Part shown: in pieces, positions 37,905 through 45,932 of the stretch | How positions within the stretch are numbered: the stretch's first letter is position 1 | Layout: each line of letters starts with the position of its first letter | NCBI GenBank assembly: GCA_043731355.1 | Contig: JAYTJE010000024.1 | Location: 1 to 64,000, forward strand | From: GWC2-56-14 sp043731355 | GTDB taxonomy: Bacteria > Nitrospirota > UBA9217 | Length of the DNA stretch: 64,000 nucleotides | Reading direction: 5' to 3' | The notes under the pieces: generated by a model | What the model saw: only the letters and a program-made list of their open reading frames with translations | The model's database searches: none | Told to the model about the DNA's origin: nothing | Program-made: the position numbers and the translations under genes

Positions 37905-37993
37905 ATCGAGAAACCTCCTTTCTGCTCCTTCCTATTTCTAAAAGAGCTAAGCCTATTTTATCACAACCAACTGCGGTCTATCTCTCAAATCAC

Positions 37994-39487
37994 CTATCTT
38001 TTCTTTCCCCCGAACAACTGCGGCGTCTGCTCGTTGTTGTACTGCTTCCTGGCAATGCGCTCCACTTGAGGCTTTACATAGCTGTACAGGTCATCGAGCT
38101 TGAGTGAGCCATCAGGCCTCGTTACATCCTCGTTCTTGATGCCCTTCAGCATGAAATACGTGAATAGCCCGTGCCCTTTTTCGTCATAGGTTGAACTGAT
38201 CTGGTCGCCAGATGAAGCGGACAGGACAGTCATATTGATGGGAAGGACAGCGCTGGCATTAAGATTCATTACGAGCGGCCGAGCACCCTTGGCAAGTACA
38301 GATCTGCCACCGGCGCCGGAAAAGCAGGAATCGAGCGCAACGATCACTTCCTTTGCAGGAAGCTTACTTAATGCAGAATACATTCTCTTCAAAGAGTACC
38401 CTGTTTCGTCAATAAAGGACGGGTCGCCGTCATAAGGCACCAGATAGGCATCCGAGGTCTTGGGATTCGGCGCACCATGGCCGGAATAGTAGACAAAAAC
38501 TGTACTGTCCTTCTCCACATTGTTCGGAAGCCACTTTTCGAAATATTTTACCAAATCGACATTTGACGCATGATCATTCAAGAGTGTAATAACATTCTCT
38601 TCCGGATAACCAAGAGCCTTTGTGAGATAATCCGCTACCAGCTCCGCATCCTGCGTGGCAAAATCTGCTTTCGGAAGCTTCTGGCGGTATTGCTCAATGC
38701 CAATTACAATGGCGTAAGAGTTTTTGTTGTGCTTGACTTTTACCGCGGGGAGTTCGTCAACATCCGATTTGATGGCGGGAGATACTTCTGAAGCAAGGGT
38801 TTCAGGCTTGCCTTTAGCAGAAGCATAGGCGTGTATCTCACTGGAAGAAACCATAAGCTTGACACTCTCTTGTAAAGCAGAAACCATTGCTTTCGCCGCT
38901 GCATCCTCAACGCTTCCCTCGCTACCAGCCGATCCACCAGCCCAATTGAATGTTTTCCCGGCTATCTTAGGCGAACTTACAGTTTTTTCCCATAGCAGTA
39001 TTCCTTGCTTATCGATAATAGTATATTTAAGCGAGACGCTCGCCAGTGCTTTAGCAGGCGCATTAAAAGGATTTAAAGAACGAGCTTTTACAAACTCGTA
39101 ATAGAATTCTCCAATTTCCGGAGTAATAATAATATCAATGCCTTCTATATCCGGGTTCCCTTTCACTATTGTTACATTGTTAAAAGCATGCAAAAATATA
39201 GATGAAGCTCCTTTTTTAAACAACTGCCCAAGAGGAAAAGTTCCTGTAAACCCCCAGCCCATCTGTGTTGCAGGCTTCCCGGTAAACGTGATATTTTCGA
39301 TATTATCCGGCATTAGTAATGCTGCATTCAGAGGAATCTTTTGCATAATCATAGGGGGCGGAACAGTAAAGTCAGATGGCACTTTGGCGATATAAGTTGC
39401 GCACCCTGTCATCGCCATGCCCACAAGCAGGATAAAGATTACGCTGATTAAAGAAATTACAGCCTTTGAACCACTCAATCTTTTCAT
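37994..39487 (-). CDS. Lipoprotein caspase-like protease, second copy
   Basis: A 497-aa predicted lipoprotein, with the lipidated Cys at residue 29 (MAMTGC). Residues 35-225 form a beta-rich periplasmic domain of unknown family, with sequences such as GIDIIITPEIGEFYYEF and ASVSLKYTIIDKQGILLWEK. These recall lipoprotein domains that assemble at the outer membrane. A caspase domain (about 255-490) follows, with catalytic His337 (YYSGHGAP) and Cys388 (LDSCFSGAGG). AGGAGG is 8 bp before the ATG at 39487. It and the ankyrin caspase share the catalytic part but not the N-terminus. Confidence 0.9.
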   Translation of the reverse strand: MKRLSGSKAVISLISVIFILLVGMAMTGCATYIAKVPSDFTVPPPMIMQKIPLNAALLMPDNIENITFTGKPATQMGWGFTGTFPLGQLFKKGASSIFLHAFNNVTIVKGNPDIEGIDIIITPEIGEFYYEFVKARSLNPFNAPAKALASVSLKYTIIDKQGILLWEKTVSSPKIAGKTFNWAGGSAGSEGSVEDAAAKAMVSALQESVKLMVSSSEIHAYASAKGKPETLASEVSPAIKSDVDELPAVKVKHNKNSYAIVIGIEQYRQKLPKADFATQDAELVADYLTKALGYPEENVITLLNDHASNVDLVKYFEKWLPNNVEKDSTVFVYYSGHGAPNPKTSDAYLVPYDGDPSFIDETGYSLKRMYSALSKLPAKEVIVALDSCFSGAGGRSVLAKGARPLVMNLNASAVLPINMTVLSASSGDQISSTYDEKGHGLFTYFMLKGIKNEDVTRPDGSLKLDDLYSYVKPQVERIARKQYNNEQTPQLFGGKKR

Positions 39488-39526
39488 AACCCACACCTCC
39501 TAATGTCGAAGCCTTTGAACATGCAC

Positions 39527-39664
39527 CCTCAGGGTCAGGTCTTGAATCTTGACATTCCCTGGCGGGCGGTAATTTCACCGTTTAAAATGCGTAGACTTGC
39601 CGGTTCAAGCTTGCAGCTTGGACCACATCGTCACTATTTCGGTTCAATCTTCAAGATTGAACCA
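39527..39664. repeat. Palindromic island repeat, copy 1
   Basis: About 137 bp beginning CTCAGGGTCAGGTCTT and ending in two hairpins. One, GGTTCAAGCTTGCAGCTTGG and its complement, is at 39602-39624; the other is a perfect 11-bp-arm palindrome at 39641-39663. The sequence is strongly similar to 40778-40914. Its ends resemble REP elements moved by RAYT transposases (from memory). Confidence 0.85.
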
Positions 39665-39678
39665 GCGAAGCCGGCGGG

Positions 39679-39933
39679 CTATCTCGCTTTCGCCCGTCCA
39701 CCAGTATGACTGGTAAGTCGTTGAGTCGAACGGGTTAAATCGAGCAACGACCTCAAGGCCTTGTTCACCGACTCTGAATTACCGAAGGCCTTGGCGACAT
39801 CCGACTCCAAAACGACTACATTCGCGCCTTTTTCAACTAACCGTTTATGATACTTTCCGCGAACGGCTTTCGAATAGTCGAAATCATATTCGGGACACAA
39901 TTCATCTTTGAGCTTTTGAGTTTTAGCTTTCAT
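39679..39933 (-). CDS. Small toxin-antitoxin-associated protein with a replaced C-terminus
   Basis: An 84-aa protein whose first 65 residues (DYSKAVRGKYHKRLVEKGAN ... VAKAFGNSESVNKALRSLL) match a small family often next to toxin genes. The last 15 or so residues (RLTSHTGGRAKAR) are unlike the family. They are encoded by DNA next to repeat copy 1, so its true end was probably overwritten. It starts on the DUF433 stop (ATGA). Confidence 0.6.
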   Translation of the reverse strand: MKAKTQKLKDELCPEYDFDYSKAVRGKYHKRLVEKGANVVVLESDVAKAFGNSESVNKALRSLLDLTRSTQRLTSHTGGRAKAR

Positions 39934-40163
39934 GCGGCAAATACCTCTTCATGGGCCAGTCGTTTTGCGGCATACAGAAGCGAGGCCTTAATATCGTCGT
40001 TTGTAAGAAAAGGATAATCTTTTTTGAGTGATTCGGCAGTTGCGCCAAAGGCGATTTTTTCGACGATGAGCTCGACCGTCAACCTCGTCCCCTTGATGAC
40101 AGGCTTGCCGAGCATAATTTTCGGATCTATAACAATCCGCCTGAGAAGGGTCTCTTCATTCAT
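39930..40163 (-). CDS. DUF433 antitoxin
   Basis: A 77-aa winged-helix-like DUF433 protein (RIVIDPKIMLGKPVIKGTRL, then TVELIVEKIAFGATAESL), typical antitoxin for a DUF5615 PIN-like toxin. Its ATG overlaps the end of the toxin gene. The order is toxin first, antitoxin second. Confidence 0.85.
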   Translation of the reverse strand: MNEETLLRRIVIDPKIMLGKPVIKGTRLTVELIVEKIAFGATAESLKKDYPFLTNDDIKASLLYAAKRLAHEEVFAA

Positions 40164-40534
40164 TGCATATCCTCCATCATGGGCATTATTCTGAGTTTTT
40201 TTAGCGTTATCACGGTGAAATGATTTTGCAGTTTGTCGTAATGCTTTTCAAGAACCTTCTCCATCAATTTAACTTTGTCATCGGAGTTTTGACCCTTCAC
40301 CCGAAAAAGAATTATTCCGACGGACAGCTTTTTTTGTAAGAACGTCAATTCGCCAAAATCCTTGTCATTGGTGATAAGAATTCGTTTTTCTTTCCGTGCA
40401 AGTGCCAAGAGATCTTTGTCGGGAATTTCGCAGTTATAATCGGGAATCCATTTTACATCATATCCACACCCGGCAAGAAAGTCCACGACCGGCTTTTCCA
40501 TGTTCACGTCCGCCAGGAATTTAATTCCGGTCAT
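40160..40534 (-). CDS. DUF5615 PIN-like toxin
   Basis: A 124-aa PIN-like nuclease domain. The acidic metal-binding residues sit in KFLADVNMEKPVVDFL, EIPDKDLLALARKEKRILITNDKDFGE (landmark only) and later. GGGAGATGG lies before the ATG at 40534. It is paired with DUF433, a known type II toxin-antitoxin combination. The family's target is likely RNA but is unproven here. Confidence 0.82.
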   Translation of the reverse strand: MTGIKFLADVNMEKPVVDFLAGCGYDVKWIPDYNCEIPDKDLLALARKEKRILITNDKDFGELTFLQKKLSVGIILFRVKGQNSDDKVKLMEKVLEKHYDKLQNHFTVITLKKLRIMPMMEDMQ

Positions 40535-40703
40535 TGGGTTCCATCTCCCGAGGTTCTGCATCCATCATTTCGCAGAACGCTTTGCGCAAAAGGTTCCCCA
40601 GGTAAAGCCATTCAAGCCGCTTCTCCATCGGCATATCCTGATAGCGCTTTAGTTGCCCTTCAGTCAGCGAATAATCGTTGTAGCGTTTTACCGGTCTCAT
40701 CAT
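40521..40703 (-). CDS. Small unknown protein at the head of the DUF5615 operon
   Basis: A 60-aa charged protein (KRYNDYSLTEGQLKRYQDMP, then MEKRLEWLYLGNLLRKAFCE). It overlaps the toxin start by 14 bp, so it is likely co-translated. Family not recognised. It could be a third component or a relic. Confidence 0.5.
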   Translation of the reverse strand: MMRPVKRYNDYSLTEGQLKRYQDMPMEKRLEWLYLGNLLRKAFCEMMDAEPREMEPNDRN

Positions 40704-40710
40704 TCCGCGA

Positions 40711-40774
40711 TCCGCATTAGTTACAACTCCACACCCTTGATCTTAGCCACCTGCATCACGTCCTTGTCCCCGCG
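40711..40774. repeat. 64-bp duplication of the trpB 3' end
   Basis: Matches 41448-41511 at 63 of 64 positions. The segment encodes the last 17 residues and stop of TrpB plus 10 bp beyond, in the same orientation. The single mismatch is synonymous. The 41448 copy belongs to the intact trpB, so the two copies bracket repeat copies 2 and 3 and hicBA. Confidence 0.95.
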
Positions 40775-40777
40775 AAC

Positions 40778-40914
40778 CCCCTCAGGGTCAGGTCTTTAAT
40801 ATTGACATTCCCTGGAGGGTAACTTCACCTGTTAAAATGTGCAGTTTTGTTGGTTCACGCTTGCAGCTTGAACCACATCGTTAGTATTTCGGTTCAATCT
40901 ACAAGATTGAACCA
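40778..40914. repeat. Palindromic island repeat, copy 2
   Basis: Aligns along its length with 39527-39664, with the same ends (CTCAGGGTCAGGTCTT ... GATTGAACCA) and the same two hairpin positions. It starts 4 bp after the trpB duplicate and ends before hicA. Confidence 0.88.
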
Positions 40915-40933
40915 ACTAAGTGCCCAACATGGA

Positions 40934-41155
40934 CTATAACAACCTTACAAATTCTTCCACACTCATCCCCGCTTGTCTGATAATGGCGCGAAGCGTTCCC
41001 CTATCAAGCTCCTTGTGATCAGGAACAACAACCTGAGCAAAGGGATCATTTCTGCGCAGGATAACGTGACTACCCTCCTGACGTTTGAACTGAAAACCGG
41101 CCTTCTCCAGAGCTTTGATGCAGTCACGCCCTGAAAGTCTCGGCAGCTTGCTCAT
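40934..41155 (-). CDS. hicA: HicA-type mRNA interferase toxin
   Basis: A 73-aa dsRBD-like toxin with the family's catalytic histidine in QEGSHVILRRND and the KLPRLSGRDCIKALEKAGF start. Its ATG overlaps the hicB stop by 4 bp. The antitoxin gene comes first here. Confidence 0.92.
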   Translation of the reverse strand: MSKLPRLSGRDCIKALEKAGFQFKRQEGSHVILRRNDPFAQVVVPDHKELDRGTLRAIIRQAGMSVEEFVRLL

Positions 41156-41358
41156 ACAGCCACCAGAAGAGCATCAAAATGGTCTTCCGGCACAGGAATT
41201 TTATCATCCTCCAGTGCTGCCACATAGCCACTGATCGCTTCTTTAACATTAGCGATCGCTTCTTCTTTGGTCTTGCCTTGGCTGATGCAGCCAGGCAGAC
41301 TGGGGCACTCAGCAACCCAATAACCATCTTCGCCGGGATGTATAACCACCTGTCTCAT
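41152..41358 (-). CDS. hicB: HicB-type antitoxin
   Basis: A 68-aa partial-RNase-H-fold antitoxin: VVIHPGEDGYWVAECPSLPG, then CISQGKTKEEAIANVKEAI. The start at 41358 follows GGAGGG. It lacks a separate C-terminal DNA-binding domain, which is common for short HicB. Confidence 0.9.
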   Translation of the reverse strand: MRQVVIHPGEDGYWVAECPSLPGCISQGKTKEEAIANVKEAISGYVAALEDDKIPVPEDHFDALLVAV

Positions 41359-41383
41359 ATTTGGCCCTCCACGTGTTATCAAA

Positions 41384-41432
41384 CGTTTTGCTGGTTTATG
41401 CTTGTTGCTTGAACTACATCGATGCTATTTTA
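41384..41432. repeat. Palindromic island repeat, copy 3 (degenerate, partial)
   Basis: GTTTTGCTGGTTTATGCTTG, then TTGCTTGAACTACATCG, corresponds to the middle of copy 2 with several mismatches. It lies just before the trpB 3' repeat at 41448, so copies 2 and 3 flank hicBA. Confidence 0.6.
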
Positions 41433-41457
41433 CTCCACAATCAAAAATCCGCATTAG

Positions 41458-42648
41458 TTACAACTCCACTCCCTTGATCTTAGCCACCTGCATCACGTCC
41501 TTGTCCCCGCGTCCCGAAAGATTGCAGATGATCACTTTGTCTTTCCCGAGGGTCGGCGCAAGCTTCAGGCAATAAGCAACCGCATGGGCGCTCTCGAGCG
41601 CGGGGATAATGCCTTCGAGGCGCGACAGGAGGTCGAACGCCTCAAGGGCCTCTTCATCGACGGCATAGGTGTATTCCACGCGGCCGGTGTCGTGATACAG
41701 CGCATGCTCCGGTCCTACCGCGGCGTAGTCCAGCCCGGCGGACACGGAATGGGTCAGCTCGATCTGGCCGTGTTCGTCCTGCAGCACGAAGGTCTTGCAG
41801 CCCTGGAGCACCCCGAGGGAGCCGCCGGCGAAGCGCGCCGCGTGTTTGCCGCGCTCAATGCCGAGGCCGCCCGCCTCGACGCCGTACATCTTTACCCCGG
41901 CGTCTTCGAGGAACTCGGAGAACAGGCCGATAGCGTTCGAGCCGCCGCCCACACAGGCGACCAGCGCGTCAGGCAGCCGGCCTTCAAGTTTCAGGATCTG
42001 CTTCTTCGCCTCGCGGCCGATCACGGACTGGAAGTCCCGCACCATCATGGGAAAGGGATGGGGCCCGAAGGCCGTGCCGAGCACGTAATGGGTGTTCGCC
42101 ACGTTCGTGATCCAGTCGCGCATGGCCTCGTTGATGGCGTCCTTCAAGGTCTTGCTGCCGAGATCGACGGGCCGGACGATCGTGCCGAGGAGTTTCATAC
42201 GAAAGACGTTCAAGGACTGGCGCGCCACATCATCGGTGCCCATGTATACTTCGCAATCAAGGCCGAACATGGCGGCTGCCGTGGCAGTCGCAACGCCGTG
42301 CTGCCCCGCGCCGGTCTCGGCGATCACCCGGGTCTTGCCCATGCGCTTCGCCAGCAGCACCTGGGCCAGGGAATTGTTGATCTTGTGCGCGCCGGTATGG
42401 GCGAGGTCTTCGCGCTTGAGGTAGATCTTCGCGCCGCCAAGATGGTCGCTCAGTCGTTTGGCATAATAGAGGGGCGTTGGACGTCCGACGAACTCCCGGA
42501 AGTAATAATCGAGCTCGGCCTGGAAAGCCTTGTCTTTCCTCGCCGCGAGATAGGCTGTTTCCAGTTCAGCTAAAGCCGGCATTAGCGTCTCGGGAGCGAA
42601 CTTCCCGCCGTAGACGCCGAAATGTCCCTTTTTATCCGGGATACTCAT
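41458..42648 (-). CDS. trpB: Tryptophan synthase beta subunit
   Basis: PLP enzyme joining indole and serine to tryptophan. At 396 aa it is TrpB1-type. The PLP lysine is in LTGAH-KINN context (AHTGAHKINNSLAQVLLAK landmark), the phosphate-binding GGGSNAIG motif lies around 232, and SAGLDYAAVGPEH follows. The start overlaps the trpF stop by 4 bp. Its last 54 bp plus 10 bp are repeated at 40711-40774. Confidence 0.98.
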   Translation of the reverse strand: MSIPDKKGHFGVYGGKFAPETLMPALAELETAYLAARKDKAFQAELDYYFREFVGRPTPLYYAKRLSDHLGGAKIYLKREDLAHTGAHKINNSLAQVLLAKRMGKTRVIAETGAGQHGVATATAAAMFGLDCEVYMGTDDVARQSLNVFRMKLLGTIVRPVDLGSKTLKDAINEAMRDWITNVANTHYVLGTAFGPHPFPMMVRDFQSVIGREAKKQILKLEGRLPDALVACVGGGSNAIGLFSEFLEDAGVKMYGVEAGGLGIERGKHAARFAGGSLGVLQGCKTFVLQDEHGQIELTHSVSAGLDYAAVGPEHALYHDTGRVEYTYAVDEEALEAFDLLSRLEGIIPALESAHAVAYCLKLAPTLGKDKVIICNLSGRGDKDVMQVAKIKGVEL

Positions 42649-43265
42649 GGTCGCGATACCCTCCGAACCTCGGTAATGAACTTCTTGAGCTTGGCATGGT
42701 CCTTAATGCCCTTTTCCCGCTCAACACCGCCGGCAACATCGACACCGTAAGGTTGAACGAGCTTCACTGCTTCGGCCACATTCTCCGGCGTGAGCCCCCC
42801 TGCCAGAATCACCCTGCCAAAGGTTTTTGCCACCACGGCCAAATGCCAGTCAAAAGTCGTGCCGGTGCCGCCGCGCACTCCGTCCTTATAGCTGTCCAGG
42901 AGGAAGGCGCCGACGTGAAAGTGCGCCATGTGCTTGATGCTCTCTTTGTCCTTGACCTGAAAGGCCTTAATCACGCGGGTTGCAAAGCGATCGCAAAACT
43001 CCGGGCGCTCATCGCCATGGAGTTGCAGCACCTTGATGCCGGTCGTGAACTGAATGTCCCGGATCTTTTCCTCGCGCTCGTTCACGAAAATGGCGACCGG
43101 CGTAATAAAAGGAGGCAGCTGGCGGATGATCTCGGCGGCCTTCCCGGGATCCACGTAGCGGAGGCTTTTCTTGTAGAAAATGAACCCCAGCGCATCGGCG
43201 CCGTTTTCGGCGGCCGCCAGCGCATCGTCCAGATTCGTGATACCGCAGATCTTGATCTTGATCAT
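42645..43265 (-). CDS. trpF: Phosphoribosylanthranilate isomerase
   Basis: Amadori rearrangement in tryptophan synthesis. About 206 aa with a TIM barrel. The catalytic Cys lies in IKICGITNLDDA; LQLHGDE and the C-terminal DVAGGVERE, with the general-acid aspartate, follow. The start at 43265 follows AGAAGGG. Confidence 0.96.
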   Translation of the reverse strand: MIKIKICGITNLDDALAAAENGADALGFIFYKKSLRYVDPGKAAEIIRQLPPFITPVAIFVNEREEKIRDIQFTTGIKVLQLHGDERPEFCDRFATRVIKAFQVKDKESIKHMAHFHVGAFLLDSYKDGVRGGTGTTFDWHLAVVAKTFGRVILAGGLTPENVAEAVKLVQPYGVDVAGGVEREKGIKDHAKLKKFITEVRRVSRP

Positions 43266-43289
43266 AGATAACCCTTCTTTCGCCAAATC

Positions 43290-44066
43290 TTACGTTCCCA
43301 GCAACTCTTTCACCTTTTTCCCGATATCCTGTTCCCGCATCAGGCTCTCGCCGACCAGGATTGCGTCCACTCCGGCCTTTTCGAGCATCACCACATCGTC
43401 CCGCGTCCTGATCCCGCTTTCGCTCACCACCACGCGGTCATCGGGAATGTCCTTCAACAGGTCCAGAGTCGTCTGCAAGGTCACCTCGAAGGTCATGAGG
43501 TTCCGATTGTTGATGCCCACGAGCACAGCGCCTGCCTGCAATGACTTATCCAGTTCCTTGTACGTATGCGACTCCACCAGCGCGTCAAGTCCCAGTCCGG
43601 CTGCGATGCCGAGGTAGTCCTGCATCTGGCCCCGCTCCAGGCAGGCCGCGATCAGCAGAATGGCGTCCGCCCCGAACGCTCGCGCTTCGTGGATCTGGTA
43701 CTCTTCAATGATAAAGTCCTTCCTGAGCAGCGGAATATCCACGTGCTGTCTGATCCGGTCGAGGTAAGCCAGGTCTCCCTGAAAGAATTGTTTTTCCGTG
43801 AGGACCGAGAGGCAGGCGGCGCCGGACTCCTGATAAACGTCAGCGATTTTATCCGGGTCGAAGTCCTCGCGGATCACACCCTTGGACGGCGAAGCTTTCT
43901 TCACCTCGGCAATGAGCCGGATGCCCGTACCCTGAGCAAGCGCCCTGCCGAATCCCCGCGTGGGAGCTGAATCAGCCGTCCGCTGTTTTATCTCGCTGAG
44001 CGGCGTTCTGCGCTTCGTTTCAGCCAGCTCTTCTTTTTTATATGTGATGATATCGTCTAAGATCAT
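43290..44066 (-). CDS. trpC: Indole-3-glycerol phosphate synthase
   Basis: Ring closure step of tryptophan synthesis. At 258 aa it has the usual length. TIM barrel with IAEVKKASPSKGVI (catalytic Lys), LLRKDFIIEEYQIHEARA and VGINNRNL, then VVSESGI. It is separate from TrpF. Confidence 0.97.
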   Translation of the reverse strand: MILDDIITYKKEELAETKRRTPLSEIKQRTADSAPTRGFGRALAQGTGIRLIAEVKKASPSKGVIREDFDPDKIADVYQESGAACLSVLTEKQFFQGDLAYLDRIRQHVDIPLLRKDFIIEEYQIHEARAFGADAILLIAACLERGQMQDYLGIAAGLGLDALVESHTYKELDKSLQAGAVLVGINNRNLMTFEVTLQTTLDLLKDIPDDRVVVSESGIRTRDDVVMLEKAGVDAILVGESLMREQDIGKKVKELLGT

Positions 44067-44131
44067 AATAGGGTCCGGGGTCCGGGCTGCAGAAAGTTAC
44101 CTGGATCCTGACGCCTGAACCCTGTCCACTT

Positions 44132-45142
44132 TTATTTATTCGTGAACGTCTTCAACTCTTCCAGTTTTTTCATCGCCGCGCCGGAGTCGATGGATTCGGC
44201 TGCAATGGCGACCCCGGATTTGATGTCCGCGGCTTTGCCCGAGGCGGCCAGTCCCGCGGCCGCATTCAGGACCACGATATCCCGCCGCGGCCCCTTCTGT
44301 CCCTTCAGGATATCCACGGTGATCGCCGCATTCTCCTTCGCGTCGCCGCCCTTCAGGTCTTCTTTCCTCCCCGTGGCAAAGCCGAAATCCGTCGGATGGA
44401 TGAAGTAGTCCTTCACCGCGTTGTTTTGAAACTCCGAGACCTTGGTGCGGTCCGTGATCGTGACCTCGTCCAGACCGTCCAGGCCGTGCACCACAAAGGC
44501 ATGCTGTGCGCCGAGCTTGCCGAGCACCTGGGCCAGCGGCCCGGTCAAAGCTGCGTCGTATACTCCCATGATCTGAGCGGTCACCTTTGCCGGATTGGTG
44601 AGCGGCCCGAGGATGTTGAAGATGGTCCGGATACCAATCTCGCGACGCGGCCCGATGGCGTACTTCATGGCGAGGTGCATCATGGGCGCGAACAGGAAGC
44701 CGATCCCGACATCCTGTATACACGCCTCGGCACGATGAGCGGGGATCTCGATGTTCACTCCCAGCGCCTGCAACACGTCGGCGCTGCCGCTCTTGCTCGA
44801 CACCGAACGGTTGCCGTGCTTCGCCACGGTCACACCCGCGCCGGCCACGACGAAAGCAACGGTCGTAGAGATGTTGAACGTGTGGGCCATGTCGCCGCCG
44901 GTGCCGCAGGTGTCAACCTGATACCGCGCGTCGAGCTTGATCGGAACCGCCTTTTCGCGCATGACCCGGGCGGAACCCGTGATCTCCTCGACGGTTTCGC
45001 CCTTCATCCGGAGCGCGGTGATATAGGCGGCGATCTGGGCGTCCGTGGCCTCACCCTGCATGATCTCGCGCATCACCGCCTCCGCCTCGGCCTCGGTGAG
45101 ATTTGTTCTTGTCACGACTTTTGCAATGGCTTCTTTGATCAT
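44132..45142 (-). CDS. trpD: Anthranilate phosphoribosyltransferase
   Basis: Transfers the phosphoribosyl group to anthranilate. 336 aa. The PRPP site is DTCGTGGDMAHTFNIST and KHGNRSVSSKSGSADVLQAL. The glycine-rich region and the C-terminal alpha/beta domain are complete. The 65 bp before trpC hold GGGTCCGGGGTCCGGG, related to the word-like repeat inside thiL and trpE. Confidence 0.97.
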   Translation of the reverse strand: MIKEAIAKVVTRTNLTEAEAEAVMREIMQGEATDAQIAAYITALRMKGETVEEITGSARVMREKAVPIKLDARYQVDTCGTGGDMAHTFNISTTVAFVVAGAGVTVAKHGNRSVSSKSGSADVLQALGVNIEIPAHRAEACIQDVGIGFLFAPMMHLAMKYAIGPRREIGIRTIFNILGPLTNPAKVTAQIMGVYDAALTGPLAQVLGKLGAQHAFVVHGLDGLDEVTITDRTKVSEFQNNAVKDYFIHPTDFGFATGRKEDLKGGDAKENAAITVDILKGQKGPRRDIVVLNAAAGLAASGKAADIKSGVAIAAESIDSGAAMKKLEELKTFTNK

Positions 45143-45154
45143 AAGGACCTCTTT

Positions 45155-45257
45155 GCCGCAGATTTTCGCAGATGAACGCAGATCACGACAGAATCATTAG
45201 TCTTAAACCGTCTTTATCCGCGTGTGCGGCAAAGCCGCACCTGCGTTCATCTGCGGC
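45155..45257. repeat. CGCAGATGAACGCAG-type inverted repeat
   Basis: GCCGCAGATTTTCGCAGATG, then AACGCAG (45155-45182), pairs with CTGCGTTCATCTGCGGC (45241-45257). An internal hairpin GTGCGGC-AAA-GCCGCAC lies at 45224-45240. It occupies most of the trpD-trpG gap. Confidence 0.8.
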
Positions 45258-45263
45258 CAATGA

Positions 45264-45827
<564 letters not shown>

Positions 45828-45932
45828 AACTAAACCTCTAAATCAGTTCAACGTTCAAGGTAAACATTTACGCGAACTACGTTTTATTGCTGCCTGAACA
45901 TTGAACCTCGAACTCTGAACATTGAACTATCT

